NCBI GenBank assembly: GCA_002069965.1
Contig: MWCI01000004.1
Location: 17,542 to 81,541, forward strand
Length of the DNA: 64,000 nucleotides
Direction of reading: 5' to 3'
Origin: Spirochaetes bacterium ADurb.Bin218
Lineage (GTDB): Bacteria; Spirochaetota; UBA4802; UBA5550
Shown: positions 1 through 6,537 of the stretch, one piece after another
How the letters are laid out: each line of letters starts with the position of its first letter
How positions within the stretch are numbered: the stretch's first letter is position 1
Made by a program: the position numbers and the translations under genes
The notes under the pieces: generated by a model
Told to the model about the DNA's origin: nothing
Databases searched by the model: none
What the model saw: only the letters and a program-made list of their open reading frames with translations

Positions 1-1
1 T

Positions 2-310
2 CCTTCTCATTATCCTCCCTCAGGGGAAAACATTGCAGTTGACAGCTATATATCATTACATAAAGAGAAATATGGATTTATTCCAACTTTTATAAGCCTT
101 AATGTTTATAGTGCATTGCAGATTTTATATGAGGCCATTTCTAATGGAAACAAAACTCCAGATTCCATAAAAAAGTATATTTTGCATAAGAGAAAATTTC
201 ATACTGATTTTGGAGATGTAGTTTTTAATGATTTTGGAGATGTGGAAAAGGATCTATTTTTTACAGAAATAACAGGGGAAACTATAGATGAGATCATTAA
301 GAACTTTTAA
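2..310 (+). CDS. Periplasmic ligand-binding protein, C-terminal fragment (Leu/Ile/Val-binding type)
   Basis: The gene is cut by the window edge; the frame is open from base 2 to the TAA at 308-310, giving about 102 residues. The pattern (aromatic-rich segment, helix AlqILyEAI, dPdsIkkyIl, then FhTdFGdVvFndfGDVeKd) matches the last domain of type I periplasmic binding proteins that feed branched-chain amino-acid ABC transporters or sensor kinases. It overlaps the following histidine kinase by 23 bases, so the two are translationally linked. I infer that it may act as the ligand receptor for that kinase rather than for a transporter. The N-terminal signal sequence is outside the window, and the ligand cannot be told. 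Confidence 0.6.
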   Translation, partial: PSHYPPSGENIAVDSYISLHKEKYGFIPTFISLNVYSALQILYEAISNGNKTPDSIKKYILHKRKFHTDFGDVVFNDFGDVEKDLFFTEITGETIDEIIKNF

Positions 311-2819
311 CATTATTTATGAAGTAGGACTGTTTGTTTCAGTAGTAATTTTTATTGTCTTTCTGTTCAAGTTTACTGAATATCATATAAAAAAAGAGTA
401 TATAAATCAGCAAAAATTTGACATAGAAAAGGTTGACCTTGTAATAAAAAAGTATGTTTCTGAGAAGTATCAAATATTTTTAGAGTTTAGCCGCAGTGCA
501 AATAAGAGGGAACTTATTCCTGTTTTGCATGGATACTCTGATATATATTTTTTAGACAATAATATGACAGTTACGGAGGTTTTTAAGAAGGAAGAGGGAA
601 GCCCGATTTTTAAAGGTTATAGATTTTTTTCAAATCCCTTTGTCTTGTTCATAAAAAACATCAAACCTGGTAACTCTGCAGTTTCAAGGCTTCTTAGAAC
701 TCCAGAGGATGATTCTCTAAGCATTTATATGGCTGCGCGACAGGGGAATAAATATATAGTTGCAAGGATTGATCTTGAAAATTTTGTCAAAGATTTTTTT
801 TCATTGTCTGAGTTGAATAATAATATCCTGATTTTTTCCAATGCAGATGGATATATAATGTCTTCTTCAAAAAGATCCTTTACACCAGGCAATCTTCCAG
901 AGGGTGCAATAACCGATCCCTTATTAAATGAGAGATATGTTATAACAACAGGTTGGAGCAATACACTTCAGTGTAACATATCAATACTTGCTCCTGTGTC
1001 AATTATGTTTAAATCCATTGAATCAGTTAAAAAATTTTTCCCAGCAATGATTGTCTTTGTGATTTTAATTATTGTGATAAAAACTTTTTTTGATATGAAG
1101 TTTATTATTCAGCCCATAACAAGATTTGTGGAGCTCTTTGCAAATTGGGATTTTAATTCAAGAGAGATTGAAGAGTTATCTTATTTGAGACGCATTAAAG
1201 AAATTGATTCCCTCTATAGAACTTTTCAGTCCAAGAGTATGGAGCTTGCTACTTCTGTTGAAGAGATAAAAAATAAAGAAATGGAAATGGAAAATATGCG
1301 CAATTATTTGCGCAGTATAATTGATTCAATAGCCTCTGCCATTGTAACAGTTGATTCAAACTTCATAATAACACAGGTAAATAAATCTGCAGAGGCTTTT
1401 TTTGCTATAAGCTCAAGGGAGTTGCAGGGCTACAGCTTTATTGAAAAATTTAAGGAACTGAAACTTTCTGAGGAAATTCTCAGAGAAGCTATAAAAAACA
1501 AAAAGGGATTTGATATAAAGAGAAAAATTTCTAAAGATGGGAAGGATATGATTTTACATATCTCTGTCTTTCCAATGATAGAGGTCGTAGAAAATGGCCT
1601 TGCCATAAAAATGGACGATGTGACACTTATTGAACGTGCAGAGATAAGCATGATGCGTAGTCAAAAGATGGACGTAATAGCAAATCTTGTGGGAGGACTT
1701 TCCCATGACTTCAATAATATATTGGCAGGTATAATGGGTTCTGTTTCAATATTAAAGCTTAGAACAGAATCCACAGAAAATTTAAATGACATACGATCTG
1801 TTTATGATAAATATATAGGATATCTTGAACAGTCCGCAGAGAAGGCCTCTTTCATAGTGAATAGGCTCCTGTCTCTGTCTAAAACAAAAGAAATTCAATT
1901 TGCACGAGTCAATCTAAAAGAGATTATTTCCAATGTTGTAGCTATTTGTAAAAGAAGCTTTGATCCTTCTGTTGATATAAAAACAGAAATTCTCTATGGT
2001 GACTCTTTTGTTTCTGGAGATGCCGGGCTTCTTGAGCAAATGCTTTTGAACCTCTGCATAAATGGTGCTCAGGCAATGACAATTATGAAGGAAGGAAACA
2101 AGGGTGGGACTCTTGAGATTTCACTTTCTCTCGCTAAAACCGATGGTTTTTTTGTTAAAACTCATCCTGATGCAGCACTTGGGGTTGATTACTTCCGCTT
2201 GTCTGTAAAGGATAATGGTGTAGGCATCTCTGATGATATTATCTCTGGTATATTTGATCCATTTTTTACTACAAGAGGCCATGATGGAGGCTCAGGTCTT
2301 GGCCTTACAATGGTTTATAATATTGTGCACAAACACGGTGGATTTATTGATGTATATAGTGAAAAAAATGTAGGAACAGAATTTGCTGTTTATCTACCGG
2401 GGCTTACAACTGAAGATGCTCTTTCATCTTCAAGTTTTATTGTTAAAAAGGCTGAAGGTAAGATCCTGGTTGTTGATGATGAGGAGATTATTTTGAGAAT
2501 ATCTGAAGAATTGCTTAAAATCTGTGGCTTTGAGGTTTTAACTGCAAATGATGGTGAGTCTGCTCTGGAAATATTTGCAGATAATATGCTTGATGTTAAA
2601 GCTGTACTTCTGGATGTCTTTATGGAAGGAGTAAATGGAATAGATGTATTTTTAAAGATGAAAGAGCTTAAAAGCGATGTCAAGGTTCTTCTTACCTCAG
2701 GATTTAGATATGATGATAAAATCAGAGAAGGTATTGCCCTTGGTGCGGCTGGTTTTATACAAAAACCATTTACTCTACAGAGACTATCTGAGGCTATTTT
2801 TAGAATTTTGGATAATTAA
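288..2819 (+). CDS. Membrane-bound hybrid histidine kinase (PAS-HisKA-HATPase-REC)
   Basis: 843 residues. A membrane helix at about 12-31 and another at about 248-267 bracket an extracytoplasmic sensor region with no family I recognise. Next come a short coiled linker, a PAS domain (about 337-450), a dimerisation domain with phospho-acceptor H473 in SHDFNN, a HATPase domain (N-box near 585, G-box near 643, then GSGLGL), and a C-terminal receiver with VVDDEE near 728 and phospho-acceptor D776. Being hybrid, it should pass phosphate from H473 to its own D776 and on to an unseen partner. AGGGGA lies about 8 bases before the ATG, inside the upstream binding-protein gene, which supports this start and the overlap. 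No DNA-binding regulator is adjacent. Confidence 0.9.
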   Translation: MRSLRTFNIIYEVGLFVSVVIFIVFLFKFTEYHIKKEYINQQKFDIEKVDLVIKKYVSEKYQIFLEFSRSANKRELIPVLHGYSDIYFLDNNMTVTEVFKKEEGSPIFKGYRFFSNPFVLFIKNIKPGNSAVSRLLRTPEDDSLSIYMAARQGNKYIVARIDLENFVKDFFSLSELNNNILIFSNADGYIMSSSKRSFTPGNLPEGAITDPLLNERYVITTGWSNTLQCNISILAPVSIMFKSIESVKKFFPAMIVFVILIIVIKTFFDMKFIIQPITRFVELFANWDFNSREIEELSYLRRIKEIDSLYRTFQSKSMELATSVEEIKNKEMEMENMRNYLRSIIDSIASAIVTVDSNFIITQVNKSAEAFFAISSRELQGYSFIEKFKELKLSEEILREAIKNKKGFDIKRKISKDGKDMILHISVFPMIEVVENGLAIKMDDVTLIERAEISMMRSQKMDVIANLVGGLSHDFNNILAGIMGSVSILKLRTESTENLNDIRSVYDKYIGYLEQSAEKASFIVNRLLSLSKTKEIQFARVNLKEIISNVVAICKRSFDPSVDIKTEILYGDSFVSGDAGLLEQMLLNLCINGAQAMTIMKEGNKGGTLEISLSLAKTDGFFVKTHPDAALGVDYFRLSVKDNGVGISDDIISGIFDPFFTTRGHDGGSGLGLTMVYNIVHKHGGFIDVYSEKNVGTEFAVYLPGLTTEDALSSSSFIVKKAEGKILVVDDEEIILRISEELLKICGFEVLTANDGESALEIFADNMLDVKAVLLDVFMEGVNGIDVFLKMKELKSDVKVLLTSGFRYDDKIREGIALGAAGFIQKPFTLQRLSEAIFRILDN

Positions 2820-2820
2820 A

Positions 2821-2847
2821 AAATAAGCCCTGGGTCAGGGCTTATTT
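2821..2847. terminator. Bidirectional intrinsic terminator between the kinase and cold-shock genes
   Basis: A perfect 12-bp inverted repeat (AAATAAGCCCTG with its complement) around a 3-base loop GGT, followed by T-rich sequence on the plus strand and preceded by A-rich sequence. It sits between two convergent genes and can serve both. Confidence 0.85.
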
Positions 2848-2862
2848 TCTTCAGGCAGAAAT

Positions 2863-3063
2863 TTATATTACAGTGACCTGAACTGCTCTTGGTCCTCGAT
2901 CTGTCTTTTCAATATTAAATTCTACTTTGCTGCCTTCTTTAAGTGTTCTAAAACCTTCACCAACTATACTTGAGTGATGAACAAAGTAGTCCTTTCCGTC
3001 TGTAGCGGAAATAAAACCATAACCTTTTTGATCGTTAAACCATTTAACTGTGCCCTGAGACAT
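2863..3063 (-). CDS. Cold-shock domain protein (CspA family)
   Basis: 66 residues, the normal length of a single cold-shock domain. Both RNA-binding motifs are present: RNP1 as KGYGFI (residues 13-18) and RNP2 as YFVHHS (residues 26-31). The opening GTVKWFN is also typical. The protein should bind single-stranded RNA and act as an RNA chaperone in the cytoplasm. AGGAG lies about 8 bases before the start. A good promoter about 140 bases upstream predicts a long leader of about 135 bases, as in many cold-regulated csp genes. The leader has a hairpin (AAAGGGAA with TTCCTTT) just upstream of the ribosome site, which may tune translation. Which Csp paralogue it is cannot be decided. Confidence 0.93.
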   Translation of the reverse strand: MSQGTVKWFNDQKGYGFISATDGKDYFVHHSSIVGEGFRTLKEGSKVEFNIEKTDRGPRAVQVTVI

Positions 3064-3204
3064 TTTTTAAACTCCTGAGATTTTTATAAAGGAAAAAATT
3101 CCCTTTGGATAAGGTGCAATAAAATTATTCCTGGATTTACCTTTTGAAATTGTAATGAGGTAAGAAAGCTAAGAAGAATTTAAAGAACCAATCATCCTAT
3201 AGCC

Positions 3205-3232
3205 CTTATAAAATAAACAAAAAAAAAGTCAA
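3205..3232 (-). promoter_or_regulatory. Sigma70-type promoter of the cold-shock gene
   Basis: On the minus strand TTGACT (3227-3232) is followed after 16 bases by TATAAG (3205-3210). Each hexamer matches the sigma70 consensus at five of six positions. Transcription would start near 3198, leaving a leader of about 135 bases before the csp start codon. Confidence 0.6.
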
Positions 3233-3406
3233 CCTATAATTAATTATATTTTTTAAAATTTAGATCAAAGGAGGGCGAAGGTATTCGCTAAAATGATAAA
3301 TTTTTACTCTAAGAGAGAGATAATTTTATATTAAGCCATAAAATTGAAATAACCGATAATTCAATAAGTTTGACGTCTATCGGAGAAGCCAGGAGAAGGT
3401 TTAAAT
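3233..3406. other. Leader or promoter region upstream of the secreted protein gene
   Basis: With the csp leader and promoter (3064-3232) this makes a 343-base gene-free stretch. It is AT-rich. Two small inverted repeats are visible: GCGAA/TTCGC near 3276-3290, and CCGATA/TATCGG at about 3352-3382 just before the ribosome site AGGAGAAGG. They could form hairpins in the mRNA leader of the gene at 3407. I do not recognise a known riboswitch. Confidence 0.35.
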
Positions 3407-4303
3407 ATGAAATCTATACATATGAGAGTTGTAAGTTTATCATTACTTTTTTTAATTATTTCTCGGGGTAACCTGTTGGCCAGAGATAAGGATTATCTCA
3501 TACTGGATGTTGATAAAATATCCTCATACAAAGAGGACAGAGTTGTTTATCAGAGGGTAGAAAGGCAAAATGATCAGCAAAAGGATAATTCAGTTGAAAT
3601 TTTGATGGTAATCAAGGATCGCAAAGTCTATTACATTGCAGACGGTTACGACAATCCTTCAGATGTAAATATAAAGAAAATAGTAATGGATGCAGAAAAT
3701 AAATATATAGAAAATAATGACTACTGGACAAATAAAATCAATGGCAAGCCAGATTATGTTAGAATTATTTATAGGAGAAGTGAGCTTCTTAAAAATACCA
3801 GCGAGGAATTTGCAAACTCAAATTTTGGAGAATTTTACAAGTCTGTGCGTGATAAGTTTATAAAGCTTCATGTTGATAAATTTCGCAATATGCTAAAAAA
3901 TAGAGGAGAGTCAAGGGTATCTGTAACGAAGAATCTCATATCTCTGAGGGTCAGTCCTGATAATCCAAATGATGTTACTCAGATCTTTTTTAAATCTGCC
4001 TCAGCTAAGGCTGGTGATGAAACAGTTTATTATTGTGAAGATGCAGATGGCGATGGAATTACAGAAACATTTATGGTCTACAGAAATGATGGTTTCAACT
4101 GGGGAGTAGGCTCTGGGCCCAATATAATATTGATTTATGGTAATACAGATAAGGATATTGAAACCATGATTGGTAAACTTGTTAATGAGGCAGAGAATGG
4201 CACAGTGGAAGAAGAAAAGAAGATGTTTCAGGAATTTCCAAAAGAAAAGGATATCCATGAAATGATGGAGCAGATGACTCCATTGGATAAGTTTTATGAA
4301 TAA
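3407..4303 (+). CDS. Secreted protein of unknown function
   Basis: 298 residues with an N-terminal signal peptide (hydrophobic VVSLSLLFLIISRG, likely cleavage near residue 26), so periplasmic or outer-membrane associated. A strong ribosome site AGGAGAAGG precedes the ATG. I do not recognise a family. The mature part is charged. Around residues 210-222 a short DADGDGITETFMVYRND segment resembles EF-hand-like or FG-GAP-type calcium loops (DxDxDG). The C terminus is acidic and Lys-rich. The gene overlaps no neighbour; the nitroreductase follows after 16 bases and could share its transcript. Function should be left open. Confidence 0.7.
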   Translation: MKSIHMRVVSLSLLFLIISRGNLLARDKDYLILDVDKISSYKEDRVVYQRVERQNDQQKDNSVEILMVIKDRKVYYIADGYDNPSDVNIKKIVMDAENKYIENNDYWTNKINGKPDYVRIIYRRSELLKNTSEEFANSNFGEFYKSVRDKFIKLHVDKFRNMLKNRGESRVSVTKNLISLRVSPDNPNDVTQIFFKSASAKAGDETVYYCEDADGDGITETFMVYRNDGFNWGVGSGPNIILIYGNTDKDIETMIGKLVNEAENGTVEEEKKMFQEFPKEKDIHEMMEQMTPLDKFYE

Positions 4304-4319
4304 TAACTGTGAGGTAATA

Positions 4320-5207
4320 ATGGAAGAAAGACCAATTATAGATGAAAAAAAATGCACCTTATGTGGCAGATGTGTCTTTGTTTGCCCAAAGGAGGTTTTG
4401 TCCATAGAAAATAAAAAGCTGATTGTTAATGAAAATGATTGTATGCTCTGTTCCCATTGTTATGATGTTTGTAAATTCAATGCAGTATCATTTCAAGATG
4501 CTTTACGAAATATAAAATTTGATACATTTAAATATAAAGAAAAAATACTTGGTCCAAAGGATGTTACTCCACAGGAAATTGTAAACATTTTCAGATCAAG
4601 GAGGAGTATAAGGCGTTTCAAAGAAGAAGAGGTCGGTGATGATGTAGTGCGAGATTTGATTGAATTTGCTGTTACTGCTCCATCTGGTAGCAATTGTCAG
4701 GAGTGGGAATTTGTTGTGTTAAATGGAAGGGAAAAGGTATGGAATTTTGCTGTATCCATAAGGGATTTTTTTATGAAAATTAATAAACTTGCAAAGAATC
4801 CTATTATTCGCTACCTATCAGTTCCATTTATGGGGAAGGCGCTTATAAATTACTATAGAGATCATTATGAAACAGTAGAGATGGCAATAAAGGAATCATA
4901 TCAAGGTAGAGACCTTCTCTTCCATGGAGCACCATGTATAATTATAATTCATAGTTCCATGGATGGCAGCACACCCATAGAGGATGGAACATATGCAGCA
5001 TATAATATATGCATGCTTGCCCATTACATGGGATATGGAACATGCCTTATAGGTTTTGCTGTAGAGGCATTGAACAGAAGCCCTGAGCTAAAGGAGGCTC
5101 TGGATATTTCAGATAACAGAGTTCATGCAGTTATAGCACTTGGAAAGCCAGATGTCAAATTTTTAAAGCACTCTTTACGCAAAGACTATGCGGTAGAATT
5201 TTTATAA
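4320..5207 (+). CDS. Ferredoxin-nitroreductase fusion flavoprotein
   Basis: 295 residues from the ATG at 4320, which has GAGG five bases upstream; the in-frame ATG at 4296 overlaps the previous gene and lacks such a site. The N-terminal 60 residues hold two 4Fe-4S cluster motifs (C12, C15, C18, C22 and C41, C44, C47, C51). Residue 80 onward is an FMN-binding nitroreductase domain, with FRSRRSIRRFK near its start, the TAPSGSNCQEWEF segment, and the late ALGKPD motif. Such proteins use clusters to deliver electrons to FMN for reduction of nitro, quinone or other small substrates in anaerobes. The substrate is unknown. Confidence 0.88.
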   Translation: MEERPIIDEKKCTLCGRCVFVCPKEVLSIENKKLIVNENDCMLCSHCYDVCKFNAVSFQDALRNIKFDTFKYKEKILGPKDVTPQEIVNIFRSRRSIRRFKEEEVGDDVVRDLIEFAVTAPSGSNCQEWEFVVLNGREKVWNFAVSIRDFFMKINKLAKNPIIRYLSVPFMGKALINYYRDHYETVEMAIKESYQGRDLLFHGAPCIIIIHSSMDGSTPIEDGTYAAYNICMLAHYMGYGTCLIGFAVEALNRSPELKEALDISDNRVHAVIALGKPDVKFLKHSLRKDYAVEFL

Positions 5208-5265
5208 AAAGTTTAAAATTTTGGCATGATTTTTTAAATAAACTTTTTCTTTTTTTGAAAAAATA

Positions 5266-5292
5266 TTGACACATTTTAACCATATATTAACT
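5266..5292 (+). promoter_or_regulatory. Possible promoter of the tRNA cluster
   Basis: A consensus -35 box TTGACA lies at 5266-5271, 40 bases before the first tRNA. The -10 box is poor: TTAACT at 5287-5292 after 15 bases is the best I find. The position is right but the match is weak. Confidence 0.3.
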
Positions 5293-5311
5293 TGTCTTTC
5301 GTTGAAACCCA

Positions 5312-5386
5312 CGGGGCGTGGCTCAGTCCGGCTAGAGCGCGTGGTTTGGGACCATGAGATCGGAGGTTCGAATCCTCTCGCCCCGA
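5312..5386 (+). tRNA. tRNA-Pro (anticodon TGG)
   Basis: 75 bases folding as a cloverleaf. The acceptor stem is CGGGGCG with CGCCCCG and discriminator A, the D arm starts GCTCAG, the anticodon loop TTTGGGA carries TGG, and the T arm contains GTTCGAATC. The CCA end is not encoded. It is first of three clustered tRNA genes. Confidence 0.95.
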
Positions 5387-5415
5387 ATAAAATTTCTGAT
5401 TAACCAAGATGAGCT

Positions 5416-5489
5416 GCGCCCGTAGCTCAGCTGGATAGAGCAACAGCCTTCTAAGTTGTGGGTCAGAGGTTCGAATCCTCTCGGGCGCG
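5416..5489 (+). tRNA. tRNA-Arg (anticodon TCT)
   Basis: 74 bases. The acceptor stem is GCGCCCG with CGGGCGC and discriminator G, the anticodon stem ACAGC/GTTGT encloses loop CTTCTAA with anticodon TCT, and the T loop is TTCGAAT. It reads AGA codons, which look frequent in this AT-rich genome. CCA is not encoded. Confidence 0.95.
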
Positions 5490-5502
5490 AAGATCAAAAT
5501 AT

Positions 5503-5575
5503 GGTGACTGTAGTTCAATGGCAGAGCTCTGGATTGTGGTTCCAGCCGTTGCGGGTTCGAGTCCCGTCAGTCACC
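5503..5575 (+). tRNA. tRNA-His (anticodon GTG)
   Basis: 73 bases including the extra 5-prime G typical of tRNA-His (G at 5503 opposite discriminator C at 5575). The anticodon stem CTGGA/TCCAG encloses loop TTGTGGT with anticodon GTG. It is the last gene of the cluster, and an intrinsic terminator follows within ten bases. Confidence 0.95.
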
Positions 5576-5580
5576 CATAA

Positions 5581-5618
5581 AAAAAGAGACTTGCTTATAT
5601 GAGCAAGTCTCTTTTTTT
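5581..5618 (+). terminator. Intrinsic terminator after the tRNA cluster
   Basis: A perfect 15-bp stem (AAAAAGAGACTTGCT with its complement) with a 6-base loop, ending in a run of seven T. It lies directly after tRNA-His. Confidence 0.92.
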
Positions 5619-5700
5619 ATCTATAAATTTTGTAAAAATCTAAATCTTGTAGTCATTTCACAAAAGACTTAAAGCAAGCACTCTATAACTATATGGTAAA

Positions 5701-5845
5701 TTGCTCTAAGAGGCAGGGGATATAATTTTTTATATCCACAATCCCTTTAAGCTATTTTACATAAATTGCTCTAAGAGGCAGAGGATATAATTTTTATATC
5801 CACAATCCCTTTAAACTTCTTTTACATAAATTGCCCCAAGAAGTG
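5701..5845. repeat. 65-bp tandem repeat: two units plus a diverged third start inside the adjoining gene
   Basis: Unit 1 is 5701-5765 and unit 2 is 5766-5830. A third start at 5831 matches only the first 15 or so bases, with transitions, and is coding sequence of the minus-strand gene. Each unit contains a perfect hairpin (8-bp stem GGATATAA/TTATATCC at 5718-5737 and 5783-5801). Read on the minus strand, the unit junction encodes A-I-Y-V-K-stop, like the gene's own A-I-Y-V-K-E-V-stop. The array therefore looks like decayed duplications of the 3-prime end of the neighbouring gene. The rest of 5619-5700 shows nothing I can name. Confidence 0.8.
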
Positions 5846-6341
5846 AGTTGTCATGAAAATAGAAAAACTGTCTGTCTTCTACAACGCTAGCTTCGTTTGT
5901 TTGTAAAACTTCTGCCATTATGTTTTCGTGAATATATGCCTTTTCTTTCTCTACAGGAAATATTACACAGGCCATCGCAGTATTGAGTTTTTTGCCCTGA
6001 GTAATTGCTTTGAGTTCTTTTAGTTTTTCAATATCCTCTTTTATTGCTTTGACAGTTTCCTGGTAGTTTTTCTTTTCCTCTTCTCCAATTACTTTAAGCT
6101 CGATTGCCCACTCATCACCAACAAGTAGGTCAACATCGATCTCTTTGCCATTTACATTTAAAACAGCCTCAGGGACAACCGGTTTTTTATTAATACTTTT
6201 TGATAAAACACCTGCAGCCTCAACCTGAAGCCAGTTTTCAAACTTTGAACTTTTCTTAGCATAAACAGCAAGTCCTTTGGAGCCTTCAATGCTAAGTCTC
6301 AGGTCATCTGAAATAGCCTTTTTGAGTTCTTCAAATTTCAT
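5811..6341 (-). CDS. PD-(D/E)XK nuclease-like protein of unknown role
   Basis: 176 residues; AGAGG precedes the start. Residues 67-84 read E-I-D-V-D-L-L-V then E81-L-K83, an upstream acidic residue followed by E-x-K as in the PD-(D/E)XK restriction-endonuclease-like fold. E41 could supply the helix-borne acid. The middle (86-115) is a charged, probably coiled helix. Proteins of this kind include nucleases and non-catalytic relatives; no methyltransferase or toxin partner is adjacent, so a restriction role is not supported. Its 3-prime end abuts and partly forms a 65-bp tandem repeat, with a hairpin just after the stop that might end transcription. Confidence 0.6.
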   Translation of the reverse strand: MKFEELKKAISDDLRLSIEGSKGLAVYAKKSSKFENWLQVEAAGVLSKSINKKPVVPEAVLNVNGKEIDVDLLVGDEWAIELKVIGEEEKKNYQETVKAIKEDIEKLKELKAITQGKKLNTAMACVIFPVEKEKAYIHENIMAEVLQTNEASVVEDRQFFYFHDNSLLGAIYVKEV

Positions 6342-6537
6342 TTTGCTTACCTCTTTATTTTTATTTATATATGTTTATTTATTTTGTGTAGATTATGGTG
6401 ATTTATATTTAAAAATCAATACAAATTATGCGTTAATGTTTAATTTTTTTGAAAATTTTATTGGTATTTACTCAAAAATAGTGCTTGAAAATATGTAATT
6501 TCTGGTGCTCTTAAAGCAGAAAGAGAGCTTTATACCT

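Noticed and set aside
3265..3310. Fluoride-riboswitch-like GGCGAAGGTATTCGC in the leader of the gene at 3407
   Set aside because: Only the first hairpin resembles that class. The following conserved blocks are missing and the downstream gene is not a fluoride exporter.
4001..4405. 134-residue minus-strand frame overlapping two genes
   Set aside because: It is antisense to the secreted protein and to the ferredoxin motif, with no ribosome site and an unnatural composition.
5230..5262. AT-rich stretch TTTAAATAAACTTTTT shared with 14037-14060
   Set aside because: Low-complexity A/T sequence in an AT-rich genome; the match is short and no structure supports it.
5276..5518. 80-residue minus-strand open frame
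   Set aside because: It is antisense to tRNA-Pro and tRNA-Arg; such frames across tRNA genes are a known annotation artefact.
6277..6498. 73-residue frame between the nuclease-like gene and the multi-PAS kinase
   Set aside because: Its start lies antisense inside a real gene, the composition is low-complexity, and there is no ribosome site.
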